NCBI GenBank assembly: GCA_031841125.1
Contig: CM063107.1
Location: 12,138,467 to 12,202,466, forward strand
DNA length: 64,000 nucleotides
DNA from: Acanthococcus lagerstroemiae
Lineage: Eukaryota; Arthropoda; Insecta; Hemiptera; Eriococcidae
Direction of reading: 5' to 3'
Made by a program: the position numbers and the translations under genes. Shown piece after piece: positions 1-11,213 of the stretch. The first letter of the stretch is position 1, and every line of letters starts with the position of its first letter. The notes below the pieces were generated by a model. That model did no database searches. It was not told the DNA's origin and saw only the letters and a program-made list of their open reading frames with translations.

Positions 1-2180
1 TCATAATATGTTAAAATTTGGGATTTTGGTCACGGATTACGAATAGTACTCCAAGTTGTGTAATATTCTTAGTCAGTCTCGGATTACAGCTTCAAATCCT
101 GATTTTACAACGAAAAAAATTCTGTTTTATTCACAATTGCTTCATTTTTTACTGTATTTTTTGTTTGTATTTTCGGAAATTCGTGTTATTGAAAATTATG
201 AGAAATGGTAGGCAAACTACCAATTTCCCCATCTAATTTATCATTGTTACGAAAATGAGGAGATTAGGCGCAAATCTCCTTCGTCCACTCTGGTCTAATA
301 GCTGACTTCGCCACTCCTTATAGGACACACAGACGTACTTGGTAATTCCATATCGATCCTGAGGCTAACAAATTCCGCCGTAATTAATTACCTGTAATTT
401 ATTTTCTATTTTCTGTATATTTATTGCGGTAGGTACCGCGAGCTAGGCAGTAGACACGTAGGTAATATAGAACGTCACGCAGACATCGAAAACCTACCTA
501 CGTTAATTATTTTCGTGTGTAAAACTAAATCCGAACGAGTAAAAAGCAAGTTAAATGGCGCAGCCATCGAGTGAGCTGACTGAAGACTGCGTTTCTGAAA
601 CCAGCCAACCGAACGTCAATGCTCGCGATCAAAAATAACCAAAAGGAATGCGAACGTCATCGCGTCTGGATTTGCTGGAATCGACGCGGATTTCTGGAGA
701 GACTGTCGCATCGAAAAGGCATATTGTAGTGTAGAAGACGCAGCTATCGTTGGCCAAAGTGAACCGTGTACGACATGTAAATGGCAAGGTCATTCTTCCG
801 TCTGACATTTCAAATTCCCGACAGCTAAGTTCGGAAATCGCTTAATTAATAATTAAAAAGACAGAGAAAGAAAAAGCGAAAACACGTCGAGTTGTATACG
901 AAATTAAATCAGGCGCGGATTAGTTAATTGTGTCAAACGACCTGGAAATTTCACGAGCACTTTGAGGCATTCTATCCAGTTAATTATTCGACTATTTTTT
1001 TTCTTTTCTTTTTGCTTCATTATCTTATATGAACGCTGAAAGCGACGAGTTCGTTTTATAATAATTATAAATAGGTATATAGGTACAGTAGAGGAGTATG
1101 GTTGAAAAGAGAAACAGGTTGATGAATGTAAACAGGATAAGCGAATTACGTCTATCAGATGCAGTGCTGCATTCCTCGAACCAAATGAACAATACCAGCC
1201 GATACGATGGTTCATTTTATTCACTCTCGATGAGATGTATAAGCTATAAACGAGCTCGACTCTTATTTGTTCCACTAAATGATGTGTGCACAAAATATAC
1301 GTTTGCCTGATTACCTTGACACACAGATCCTCTCTGGTTAAATACAGGTCATATAACACCTTGCGCAGATACATTAAAAAATTTTCAGAAGTCGTTTCTT
1401 CTTCTCTTTCTTTTTGTTTACATTATCCAACCGCACGTTCATCTTCGCAGTTTCGTCGAAGTCATGGTCCGACCATATTTCACCCATCTCGTCCTAAATG
1501 AATTCGTGATATTCCAATCAGGCAGACTATCCGCTATTGTTACTGCACCCGAGTGTGAAGAAAAAACTGTTTCCAGTAGTTGAATGTAATTATACGTTGG
1601 TGTATATGATCGCTAACGTTGGCCGTAACTCATCGCCACGCAATTATTCTCTTTTAGTTCTCGTTTGCCTCGCACTCGACTTTTCGCGTGGTCTCAGAGA
1701 GACCTCACGTCTGGACTAATTGCCATTCTAATACAAGAAACAGTAAGCGCTTTCTCGCGTTATCTGGCTGTGATATCAAACGTGGGGATGGCTGATAGAA
1801 AAGGTGAACTGCATCAGAAAGACCCTAACAGTGACACTGAAGCCGGGGGACAGAGGTAGCAGTAGTCTACCACTTAGGTACCTTCCCGCAGTCTTGTCCA
1901 GGGGTGTTGAACGAACAAATATCAACCCATTCATGTCCATCTTGAAAATGAATGTCGGCCATTTGTTCCTTTTCCCATTGTTTAAATGTTGAACAAACTG
2001 AAATGAATATGTGTTTGAATGGAAATAAATGTGTTTGCTTACATTCAGTTTAAATGTAGGGTGGGGATGATATGAGTGTTACACATTTGCATTGTTAACA
2101 TTGTGCTAACCTATACAAACACATATTATACCCGGCCATTTGTTTAAGTGGTTAGTTAAGATGGGGATTTTTAACCGACT
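1..2180. other. Unassigned region with a CG-rich stretch
   Basis: I recognise no gene here. The segment about 420-860 is richer in CG dinucleotides than its surroundings and could be a promoter or 5' exon region. At 555 an ATG opens a short frame (MAQPSSELTEDC...) that meets a stop at 636-638. A donor-like CGA|GTGAGC follows the first five codons, so a short first exon ending in phase 1 is conceivable, but no partner exon was found. Other open frames here look like chance. Confidence 0.25.
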
Positions 2181-3300
2181 GCGTTTGTCATCACGAATGG
2201 ATAAACGCGAACAAACAGCGTTCATTTCTGTTTGCGATTGTTTGTATGATGTCATTGTGAACGGATAAATGCAAACAAACATCGTTCATTTCCGTTTGCG
2301 TTTGTTTGTATATTGTCATTGTGAACAGATGAACACAAAGGAACAGCGGTCATTTCCATTCAAGTTTTGTTTGTATGATGCCACTGATGCGATACTCAAA
2401 AGATTAGTTCCCAGGACTGCGGGGTGCGGTGTCTCAGGGGCCACTTTGGCATGCGTGCATCGCCATATGTCCCATCACACCACTGTTTGTATGATGTCAT
2501 TATGAATGGATAAACGCAAACAGCGTTCATTTCTATTCTTGTTTGTTCATATGATGTCATTGTGAATGGAGAAAATTGAACAAACATCGTTCATTTCCGT
2601 TTGCGTTTGTTTGTATGTATGTTGTCATTGTGAACAGGTGAACACAAAGGAACAGCGTTCATTTCCATTTGAATTTGTTTGTATGATACCACTGATGTGA
2701 TACTCAAAAGGGTATAATTTTCAGGACCGAGGGTGCGGTGTCTCAGAGGCCACTTTGGCATACGTGCATTGCCATACGTCTCATCACATGATGGCATTAT
2801 GAACGGATAAATGCAAACATCGTTCATTTCTATTCTTGTTTGTTCATATGATGCCATTGTGAACGGATAAAATCGAACAAACAGCGTTCACTTCTGTTCA
2901 CATTGGTTTGTATGATTTCATTGTGAACTGATAAACACAAACTAACAGAGTTCATTTCTGTTTGCGTTTGTTTGTATGTATATGATGATATTGTCAACAG
3001 ATAGGCAAACACAAATGAACAGCGCTCATTTTGATTCACATTTGTTTGTATTGTAGGCGGCAACTTTTATTTTTCTCATGTGGTACTTGACTTGGTTCAA
3101 CTCTGTCCTCTCCTCTCAGAGTCTTTTGAGATACCTCCATCTTCCCTGTCCACCTGTAATTTTTCCATGAGGAGCTTGAAAACTCGTATCAGGTGTATAC
3201 TAGAGCCTGTCAGCACGGCTGAAGTTGCTACCAATGGCCCGCATGATGTTATTATGAACGGGTAAACGTAAACAAATGGTGTTCATTTCCATTTGTTTGG
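2180..3300. repeat. Degenerate ~65-bp tandem repeat with longer sub-blocks
   Basis: Units of about 64-66 bp share a core like CGTTCATTTCYGTTTGCG followed by GTTTGTATGATGTCATTGTGAACGGATAAA. The core recurs near 2221, 2285, 2345, 2523, 2589, 2656, 2820, 2885, 2949, 3023 and 3281. A second level is visible: the block 2330-2500 is repeated at 2640-2790, each carrying a 95-bp insert (about 2390-2485 and 2696-2790) that also occurs inverted at 6838-6935. Open frames crossing it are by-products of the repeat. Confidence 0.8.
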
Positions 3301-3962
3301 CACCTCTGGTTTTAAGAAAGGAAAGTGTAAGGGTGGAGAGCTCACGCATGAGTTTTCTGGACAAGCCCAAAGATGCGAAGGAAGCCAGGGATAACCATTG
3401 GGTGGTATTTTAAATTTTCTCAAGCTCAGCTTCACTAATCAGAGGCAGGCAAGCAAAGTCGAGCTGTAGGTTTGTCCACTGAATAAAAAAAAAACTGACT
3501 ATACAGAATGGGCGAAGGTATATTTCGAAATATCTCCTCCCTCCCCCAGAAAAAAAAAGAAGAAGCCAAACAGGAACAACTGTGCCGACAAAGAAATAAA
3601 GTCATTAAGATTACATTTCCATGTTATTAAAGGGAGAAAAAAATAAAAAACTATAAATAATAATAAATTCAGGGGCAGAATAATATAGAATATGATTAAA
3701 GAAAGAAAAAAAAAATGGTCTTTAAAAAGTAAAAATGGATTGAGTGTGCGCATTACTAAGCAAGAAAATGTGAATTTTAGGTATAAAATATGGTGAAGAT
3801 AACTCTTGATGGAGGAGGGGGAGGGAAAAATGCAACACGAGCTCAATGAAGGGTATATGCATTACATATTAAATCGCATATGCAAAGGATATCCAAAAAA
3901 GGGAGTAAATCTTGATTCCCTATGTCCAAAATTTGATTTCTCCCATTCTACCTTTTGACAAG
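3301..3962. other. Unassigned A-rich spacer
   Basis: No gene, RNA or named element was recognised. The stretch contains several A-runs and a purine-rich tract about 3536-3560. Long minus-strand open frames here are low-complexity (F/L/S-rich) and look spurious. Confidence 0.4.
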
Positions 3963-4182
3963 GGGTCTGGTTGGCCGAATGAATAGCGCGTTGGTCTCGG
4001 AATCCGGAGGTCCTGGGTTTGAGTCCACGTAGCAACTCGCCAAATTTCGACCTGGGCCGGTTTTTCGGCCAGAAGGGAAGAGGGCTAAGACAGCCCAACA
4101 GCCACCCCGACGTCTCTGAAGTAATGCTCGAAAAAGCGGATTCCAGGGCTCGGATTGAGAGCAAATTAGGAAAAGAGTCCTG
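3963..4182 (+). mobile_element. tRNA-derived SINE, copy 1
   Basis: This 220-bp repeat starts with a tRNA-like head: GGTCTGGTTGGCCGAATGAA carries a box-A-like TGGCCGAATGA, and GGGTTTGAGTCC some 45 bp later is box-B-like. A tRNA-unrelated body follows (GACCTGGGCCGGTTTTTCGG, then GACGTCTCTGAAGTAATGC). The same unit lies inverted at 16149-16371, which confirms it as a family. The head resembles Ser/Leu-type tRNAs with the GGCCGA D-arm, but the exact source tRNA cannot be named. Pol III transcription and LINE-driven mobilisation are family knowledge. Confidence 0.8.
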
Positions 4183-4404
4183 TTGACAGCCTGATAAATA
4201 AATTTTGAATTTTAACCAATTTTTTACCCTCCCCCTTAAAACAAAACTGTTAGCTACCATCCTGCTTGTAATGTAGTTTCAGTCCTAATGTTACCATCAA
4301 AATTTAACAGTGCTTCATGTTCGCTCAGAACATGCCCGTAACACCAGAGCGGGGAAATGAAAGCATTACAGTAGATCTGCAGTGATTTTTCTCTCTCCAA
4401 TGTA

Positions 4405-4533
4405 CCTTTTTGTACAAATCTTCCTCCTTGGCTACTTTCTGCGTAGGACGATGCGAGCGTCTAACATACGTCTTTTGTCTGCTGCATTCCTGTGATTCTG
4501 GAACGTGGTCTTCTCAAAACTACATTCGGTTCA
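4405..4533 (-). repeat. Dispersed repeat family R-a, partial copy
   Basis: The sequence around CTTTTGTCTGCTGCATTCCTG matches two other places in the window: about 6750-6830 on the opposite strand and 52690-52800 on the same strand. The three copies diverge by point changes and small indels. This copy is truncated and abuts an R1-type LINE fragment. No coding capacity is apparent. Confidence 0.65.
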
Positions 4534-4536
4534 GCT

Positions 4537-4824
4537 TTGAAGTACCTGGGGCTGTGGTTCGACGGGAAATTGCAGTTCTGAGAGCACTTTCGACGGGCAG
4601 CTGAGAAGGCGGATCGAGTAGCCGAACAGTTGTCCGGTTTGATGTCGAATCTAGGGTGACCGAGGGAGAAGAAGAGAAAGATGTACAATATGTATGTCAA
4701 TGTCATCATGTCGGTTCTCCTATACGGGGTGCCAGTATTTGCCGATTCCCTGCAGACGAGCGAGATGGAGAAGATTCAGCGAAAAGCCGCGATGAGGTGT
4801 GTCAGTGCGCATCGCCCTGTCAAA
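4537..4824 (+). pseudogene. R1-type LINE reverse transcriptase fragment
   Basis: A single frame of 96 codons reads LKYLGLWFDGKL, then HFRRAAEKADRVAEQL, SVLLYGVPVFADSLQ and MEKIQRKAAMRCVSA. This is the thumb and post-RT region characteristic of R1-clade non-LTR retrotransposons (known pattern: YLGV-LD, then A---R---AYRTVS). Two TGA codons interrupt it (after DGKLQF and after LMSNLG), so it is dead. No 5' RT core or endonuclease is attached; it is a short 3' fragment. Confidence 0.8.
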
Positions 4825-6062
4825 CTTTGGGAACCTCAAATTTCAAATTTATGAAAATGCCGTCTTTATAAGCTTGATTAGTCTTACCCCCAGGTGAAAT
4901 ATTGCTTTTCCTTTGTAGGATCCCTATAATGCACAAAAAATAAAGTACATGTGTAGGCCATACCAGGGGAAGGGGCTTATGAAAGCATTACCCGTAAGAC
5001 GGGGCTACTTTGTGACCACGTTTCCATTAACGTGCAATATTAATTCAGATCTGTAATGAAGGAAAGTAGCCTTTATGAAAGCTTAAGCCCTCGTGAATTG
5101 ATTCGTCAGCAAATAAAGATGCGAATATTGAAAGGAAAGGCTGCAAGCAGGTGTCCCTTTATTCAGAAACACAAAAAAATGTTGATTAATAAGTTCGAGA
5201 AAACTGACCTAAGGACATGTTTCAGTTTGCACTCAACTACTCGTGAAGTGGCGATCCGGTAAAAGTTACACGAAAATCCAGCATTCTCGATTACATGTTT
5301 TATTTGCACATAATTCGCTAGTAATCTTCACACCGCCTTGAAAGTTCCCCTTGACTATCCCTCATCCTGAGAGACTTAAATCGTAATTCACGTTACGTAG
5401 GTTCGATTGGCTTAACGGACAGCTGAATATTTTTAAAAATCGACGAATTACTCAAGTCATAGCTGCGTGTATTATCTGATGTGTGCACTCTCCGCGGACC
5501 TTTCACAAAGACCTTGCGAACGTGCATTAAAATCGTCGATATAAAAGATCGGAATGATTTAATATGTACCGTTATTTAACATCGGTTAATTTGTTATAAG
5601 ATCTTCGATAATTATACGAAGTCGTTAATTTAAAAACTTCCAGTTAATTTGAAATAAAGGTTAGAACCCTGACGAATAATAATTTCAACGATCGCACTTC
5701 TGCGCCATCGTATATTCAATTTCCTATTGTTTTGTCAGCTACACGAGTGCACCGGCACACGGGCATCGTACGCCTATATTATACATGTTTCGAATATCAA
5801 GTCAGCAGACTGATAATTTAAACATGGCACTGGTGTTTATCAAACAATTTTTACTCCTTTTAATTACATATACGCACTAGCATAGGGAAAGAAATGAATT
5901 AGGAAAATAAAGATACCTGTGGAAGAATTTTTCCACTATTTATAAAATGTATTGCGACTCGCCATTATTTACTTCGTTAAGTTTGTCTTTCAGTATGATA
6001 ATATTACATAAAAACATCGATAATCAGTGTGATGAAAGAATCAGTGGCGTAGTATCGTCAAA
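4825..6062. other. Unassigned region
   Basis: I see no recognisable gene. A plus frame at 5056-5262 (MKESSLYESLSPREL..., 68 codons) has fairly normal amino-acid composition and ends next to a donor-like GATCCG|GTAAAA, so it could be an exon or a retropseudogene scrap. No homology is apparent to me. The rest is A/T-rich. Confidence 0.25.
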
Positions 6063-6226
6063 TGGGGTATCTTGGAATAGCCTGGTAACTTGGAACACAT
6101 CAGCAGACATGCGTAGAAGCTACCTTACTTGCCCACTGAAGCTAATCCCTGAACCTCTTTGGTCACTTATGAGCATGAGCAGGGAACGATGGTGCATCCC
6201 AAGTTATACGGCTGTTCCAAGATACC
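6063..6226. mobile_element. Short inverted-repeat (MITE-like) element
   Basis: GGGGTATCTTGGAATAGCC near 6064 is repeated inverted near 6208-6226 (GGGGTATCTTGGAACAGCC on the minus strand), giving arms of about 20 bp with one difference around 125 bp of internal sequence. Size and structure fit a non-autonomous DNA transposon. No clear target duplication was identified, so the family is unknown. Confidence 0.5.
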
Positions 6227-6519
6227 CCAGTTGGCAGTATAGAGGGTGTAAGGAGTCGGAAAACTATTGTATGAACTATCCCTTCACCGTTTCCATAACG
6301 TTATTTAAAAATAGTTCCTGTTTTGCTTGTATCTTCCTTATTGATAGTTCCAGGGCATATTGTATTGAGAACAAGAAAAACGTTCATTAGAAGTCAGGTC
6401 CATACCCAGCCTCATGTTCCTGGGGGAGGGGGGCAAATATGAACATTGAAGGGCTATAACTGGAGCCGGGGATAAGCTAAAAGTAGATGATCTGCGTTTT
6501 TTTGGGGGGGGAAGAGAAA

Positions 6520-6544
6520 AAGAGAGAGAGAGAGAGAGAGAGAG
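6520..6544. repeat. (GA)n microsatellite
   Basis: About 12 GA dinucleotides follow a G-run at 6503-6511 and a short purine tract. Simple repeat with no other signal. Confidence 0.9.
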
Positions 6545-6547
6545 TGT

Positions 6548-6835
6548 TCAGTCCGGACCGCAGCGAGGGTATTTGAAATAAAAAACAAGAGCGCGTGTAC
6601 AGATAGCGCGTATTGATCAATCTATAGTAAAAACAGATCTAACCAAGAGTGCTAAAACATTAATTCTAACTGTGACTTGAACTAAACAGATGTCCTACCT
6701 GGCGGCTGATCGGGGGAGAGAAAGGAGAGTGAGTCATGAGAATGAGAAGAAGAAGAATGTGGTTCGGAAAAGATTACGTTCCAGACGTACAGGAATGCAA
6801 AAGACAAAAGACTTTTGTTAGACGCTCGTATTGTC
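6548..6835 (+). repeat. Dispersed repeat family R-a, longer copy
   Basis: The segment starts with CAGTCCGGACCGCAGCGAGGG and runs to GACGCTCGTATTGTCC. Its whole length matches 52690-52980 on the other strand in order (GGTCTGGATTAAA end, GAGTGAGTCA, ACAGGAATGCA, GACAAAAGAC), and its last third matches 4405-4533. It is an interspersed repeat of about 290 bp of unknown class with no coding potential. Confidence 0.65.
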
Positions 6836-6837
6836 CT

Positions 6838-6940
6838 GGTGTGGTGGGAAGTACGGCGATGCACACATGCCCAAGTGGCCCCTGAGGCACTTCACCCCCG
6901 GCCCCGGAAACTACCTTTTTGAATATCGCATTAGTAGCCG
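6838..6940 (+). repeat. Dispersed ~95-bp repeat shared with 2390-2790
   Basis: GGTGTGGTGGGAAGTACGGC to GAATATCGCATTAGT is the reverse complement of the inserts at about 2390-2485 and 2696-2790 (shared cores GGCGATGCACRCATGCC and AAGTGGCCCCTGAG). It directly follows the R-a repeat, so the two may belong to one composite element. Confidence 0.65.
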
Positions 6941-7536
6941 AAGGGGACGCTTTGAAGCCGGCCCGAGTCCCCTTCGCCGCTCCGCTTCCGGTGCGCGCTG
7001 TCCTTCGAGGGCCAGCATGGGGTTCCCTACTGACCGAAGTTAACGCTCCTAGCACTAACCTGGAATTTTAATTATTTATTTTTGGCATTACTGGGTATAC
7101 TTGAGCAAACCCGTAACGAAAACAATAACACTGTCCCGACACGCTCCCCAGACACGAATTCAGTGGTTGACATTGCCATGGGAATTTATTTTAACATTTT
7201 TGTGTTTACTACTGGGTTTACTTGAGCGAAATAGATGCATGTTATTATTCCATTGAAATCATAAATTCATGAAATAATTTGTCCTATTCTTTAGTTTTTG
7301 AAGAAAAATAATTGTCGATCGTAACATGAAAATAAGGGGGCACGAAGAGCAGCTTGCCCTAAGCCTCCGCCGGAGTTGAGAAATTTTAGCAGATGGATCA
7401 AAAGTTGGGAAAATCGAATAAGTCAAAGGGTTTTCTATAGCCAATACGAACAAATTTTGATACCTGGGAATTTTGACTCGAGTCAGTTGGGAATTTAACA
7501 CTTTTTGCCCCTCCAGAAAAAACTCTTCGCTACGTC
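6941..7536. other. Unassigned region
   Basis: Nothing recognisable apart from a short GC-rich part (6950-7040) continuing from the dispersed repeat. No supported open frame. Confidence 0.3.
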
Positions 7537-9367
7537 CCACACTGGGCGAAACCGCGATTCTAGGCGGCCAAAACCTAACTACACTGCTTTTTCAATATTT
7601 GATTGGTTCCAAGTCAAAATTTTACATTAACTGGTACCTAAAAACACTTCCTTTCCTTCCAGTGGTCCTTATATACAGAGTGTCCTCTTGGTCCGCTTCA
7701 CAAGTAACATACAGGGTGTCGCACAGTGGGAGATTTCAAAATTTAAAGCTGCAAAAATCGGATTTGTGAAACTATTAACAACAATATATCAATTTAGGGG
7801 TATTATGGCTCGCTCAGTTCATTTTTGAGCTTATTTTTACCCCATCTGGTAACTTACCCCCTTTATTGGGGATGAAAATTCAAAAATTTTGAAGAAATCA
7901 AGTTGGGTATGTTCATTGAGAGGCTGAATTCGTTCTTGAGCTAATTTTTATCCCATTTGGTAACCTATCCTCTTTATAGGCGGATGAAAATCCAGAATTT
8001 TTGAAAAAATCGAGTTAGGTGTCCAAACATATGTTTTTTGAGGCGCTGAATTCGTTTTTGAGCTTATATTCACCTCATCTGGTAACCGACCCCCTTTTAG
8101 GTGGGCTGAAATTTCAAAATGTTTGAAAAAATTGAATTGGATATCTAAATGTACGTTTTTTGAGACGCTGAATTCGTTCCTGAGGTTATATTAGTCCATC
8201 CGGTAACCTACCCCTGTATTGGGGGAAGAATATTCAAAATTTTTGAAGGAATCGAAGTGGGTGTCTGAATATTTTTGTTTTTTGAGACGCTGAATTCGTT
8301 TTTAAGCTCATTTTTACCCCACTTGATAACCTACCCCCCTTTATTGAAGGTTAAAGATTCATAATGTTTGAAAAAATCGATTAGGATATCTACATGTATG
8401 TTTTTGAGACGCTAAATTCGTTTTTGAGGTTATATTAGCCCATCCGGTAACCTACCCCTGTATTGGGAAAAGAATATTCAGAATTTTTGAAAGAATCGAA
8501 GTGAGTGTCTAAATATTTTTGTTTTTTGAGACACTGAATTCGTTTTCGGACCTATTTTCACTCCATGTGGTAACCTACTCCCTTTAAGAGGGATGAAAAT
8601 ACAATGTTTTTGAAGAAGATCGAGTTGGGTGTCTAGACATATATTTTTCGACATGCTGAATTCATTTTTGAGCGTATATGCAGGTACCCCATCTGATAAC
8701 CTAAACCCTATATATGGGGGGGGGGGGTGAAAATTCAAAATTTCCGACAAAATCGAATTAGGTGTCTAAAATATAAAATTTTTAACGCGCTGAATTCGTT
8801 GTTGAGCCTATTTTTGTCCTAACACTGCAAATCATTCGTCATTATTTCCTTCTTTTTTTCTGAATATCGCAAACGGTCGCAGCTGAATGATGTCAGGATA
8901 GTTAGATGGATATTCAAAGAATAAAACTCATTCAATATATTTTCAGATCGAGTTGGATCAAGGTTTTTCCAGTCCATGAAGTGAAGGTATTTGGTAGAGC
9001 AAAATGGGCAGTAATGTTGAACTTTAATATTTATTTTGAGGTTAGAAACGTGAAGTTTCTTTTACAAAGAACTCATTCAAATTGAACTGTATTTATCAGG
9101 GAATAAAAATAAAAATATAAAAAGATTCTACGTCAAGGTCTGGCTTTGGTATCGTCATTTGAAACTACCCTCCATTTCATCATCTTTTAAAACAGTCTAC
9201 TTAAATTTTCAAATTTTCAAATTGGTATCCAGCTCTGCATGCTAATAATACTTTTGAGGAGATAAGTTGGACTGTTTTTAGGTCATCTTTCCACCATTTA
9301 TGTAGATTTGGCTCGCTTCATTTTTTGGAGTTTTGGCCGCCTAAAACCAGCATTTCGCCTAGTGTGG
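7537..9367. mobile_element. 1.8-kb DNA element with ~40-bp terminal inverted repeats
   Basis: The left end CCACACTGGGCGAAACCGCG and the following TCTAGGCGGCCAAAACC are repeated inverted at the right end (CCACACTAGGCGAAATGCTG and TTTTAGGCGGCCAAAAC on the minus strand): about 32 of 38 positions match. Both sides are flanked by CGTC (7533-7536 and 9368-9371), a possible 4-bp target duplication. The interior has no transposase; it holds a 122-bp tandem array. Structure fits a non-autonomous DNA transposon; the superfamily is not assigned. Confidence 0.6.
7785..8830. repeat. ~122-bp tandem array, about 9 diverged units
   Basis: The landmark CGCTGAATTCGTTTTTGAG recurs near 7925, 8046, 8168, 8290, 8412, 8533, 8656 and 8792, a step of 121-123 bp apart from the last. 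Each unit also carries GGTAACCTACCCC and a GAAAATTCAAAATTTTTGA part. Units differ by many substitutions, so the array is old. It lies inside the inverted-repeat element at 7537-9367. Confidence 0.85.
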
Positions 9368-9371
9368 CGTC

Positions 9372-10480
9372 CCCGAGGGAAACGAGCTGAAATATCTTGG
9401 CACGTTGGACGTGGATTAGATATACTTAAGGGAAACCATTGTTGGTTCATCGACACCTCGTAAAAATTAGAAGAGTACCTGAGTGTCATATTATGTTTTT
9501 GAATTGGTTAGTACTAAAAGGTGACTAAGTCCAAATACAAATTGTTGGGAAAATGCAAAAAACTGGTTTGGCGCTACCTAAACCAACGTTTATGACTTGA
9601 AAAGTAAAGGATGAAAAGAAGAATTATCTAATACAATTCAAGAGAGAGGTTGAACGAATCCAGAGTTGCCTGTCCCCGATCCAGCCAGCCGTCAGACCAA
9701 CGGTGGGGGTCTGCGTACACCCTCCACACCGTGCAAACCCTTCAGAGCTAAGTCGTCCTGACGATCCCACTCCATAAAAGGGACACTCGGTATCCCCCCC
9801 CCCCTCAGCGTACACCTGAGAGAGCATCAAGATCGGGAGATCAGCAGAGGAAACAGATTGTCGCCGGAGCCTGGCTACCTCAAACTCTGCATATAGTACT
9901 CCTCTCAGTACTACCTTCCGAGTACTGTCGGGTCCACAAGACAATAGTGTCGATCGATCACTGACCTAACATATCATTGAGTACTGACTAGCGTAACTCT
10001 ACGTGACATATCGAAGGCGAATATACTCAATAACTGACCCACATAAGAGGTGAGCACACTTAGGTACCCAAAGTTCTGTAAATGTGATGCACAAGACCGT
10101 GATGCGAGAATAAACACTGTACAAAATACGAGCGCGCGAAGCCACACAAAAATCAGACTGATCATACGATTCGATAGCCTCCGCAATCGTGGCGGAAACG
10201 AAGATGGTGCCTATGTGCGAGTGGGCTCCGCTTGTCGCTACATCATCCCTATTGTTCATACCCTCGAAGAAATACTACCATTCCTTCGACAGGCCGAGTT
10301 TACAGCTTCGAGGTATCGGCCAGAGCCTAGTGGTGCCTAGAATACGGATGTTACCTACGAAAAATAGGTTCTTATAGAAAATTGATATGCGCTTAGAGCA
10401 GGATATAACAACCCATTCTAAAAAAAAAAACCTCGAATCGGAACTCCAGCAGCGATCTAACAATTGTGAAATTGACCCCG
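9372..10480. other. Unassigned region, possibly retroelement-derived
   Basis: Moderate-length open frames on both strands (9624-9944 minus, 9999-10259 minus, 10050-10340 plus) match nothing I recognise. The composition (GC-rich, with a C-run at 9797-9806) differs from the flanks, which could mean an old LTR or untranslated retroelement part. No LTR pair or primer-binding site could be shown. Confidence 0.25.
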
Positions 10481-10489
10481 TTTAGTTTT

Positions 10490-10572
10490 ACATTTGAAAT
10501 AAAGTCGAAAAAACCGGGTGACAATGCCCGGAATTTGAACCTATGGCTGCGAGACGCCATAGACGTAACCCC
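10490..10572 (-). repeat. Possible tRNA-like sequence
   Basis: On the minus strand GGTTCAAATTCC fits a Pol III box B, preceded by a stem-like CTATGGCGTCTCGCAGCCATAG... segment split by its loop. A convincing D-arm/box A is not present, so this is not called as a tRNA gene. It may be a decayed tRNA-derived SINE head. Confidence 0.25.
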
Positions 10573-11036
10573 AATTTGGTTCTGAGAATGAAATAATGGA
10601 AGCGTGGTGTGATAGTATACGTGTATTTCTTTGAGAATCTAAAATGAACTATTTTCCCACTGAACTTCTTTCGAAACAATCGTCGAGCACAATATCACGC
10701 CGGACTTCTTTGTGGTCACTTTTCGTTTTCCCAGCTCTACTGCGAATAATCGTATGTTATGCACTGGGGACTAAACAGAGGCTAAGTCCACAGCTGTTTG
10801 GACTTGACCATTTTGTAGTTCCAAATTGCGGGTTAACAAAGAATCCCGTGTTGCCAACCACCAGTTTTGTGAAGTCCCTCCATAATTCTGACATCACCAG
10901 TCAATGCGGCGTACTCGAGAACTCATATTCCGACTTTCATCTCAAAATCGCGAATTTTCGACTCAGCCACCTTTTAGTTCTAACCAATTCATTAATTTGA
11001 ATTCACAAACTAACTGAATTTTCGTTTTGTGTTTAG
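10573..11036. other. Unassigned sequence upstream of the ABC exon
   Basis: A plus frame at 10644-11000 (118 codons) has one hydrophobic stretch (LWSLFVFPALLRIIVCYAL) but no match I can defend. It ends 36 bp before the ABC exon and is in no clear splice relation to it. Most of the stretch is probably intron. Confidence 0.2.
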
Positions 11037-11213
11037 ATCGGACTGATGCGAGGTGGAAGACTACTAGCTGAAGAATCTCCAAATGACTTATTACAGAAGT
11101 ACAACAGCGAATCCTTAGAGGATGTGTTTTTGAAATTGAGTATAATACAGAACAGAGGAAAACGCCGACGTAGTAGCATTCTGCACGATGTAACTGCTTC
11201 TATTTCTGTTCCG
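11037..11213 (+). CDS. ABC transporter (ABCG23/ABCH-like) internal exon: end of nucleotide-binding domain
   Basis: The exon reads IGLMRGGRLLAEESP, then LEDVFLKLS and a basic stretch with RRRSSILHD, 59 codons. This matches the segment after the H-loop of ABCG23/ABCH-type half transporters, where IGLMRxGRLLAEESP and SLEDVFLKL are characteristic. It is bounded by acceptor TGTGTTTAG|ATC and donor CCG|GTACGT, phase 0 on both sides. Arthropod ABCH proteins are plasma-membrane transporters, some moving cuticle lipids (family knowledge). Walker A/B and membrane exons are not visible nearby, so only one exon of the gene is seen. Either its introns are very large or this is a remnant. Confidence 0.8.

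Noticed and set aside
904..1374. 156-codon minus frame
   Set aside because: Low-complexity (I/K/S-rich) composition, no splice or domain support, in A/T-rich DNA.
3499..3846. 115-codon minus frame rich in F and L
   Set aside because: Derived from A-runs on the plus strand; no protein-like pattern.
10490..10572. Functional tRNA gene
   Set aside because: A box-B-like sequence is present but no D-arm and no complete cloverleaf could be folded by eye.
10644..11000. 118-codon plus frame with a hydrophobic segment as part of the ABC transporter
   Set aside because: In ABCG/ABCH proteins the membrane domain follows the nucleotide-binding domain, whereas this lies upstream of its end. No in-frame splice connection was found.
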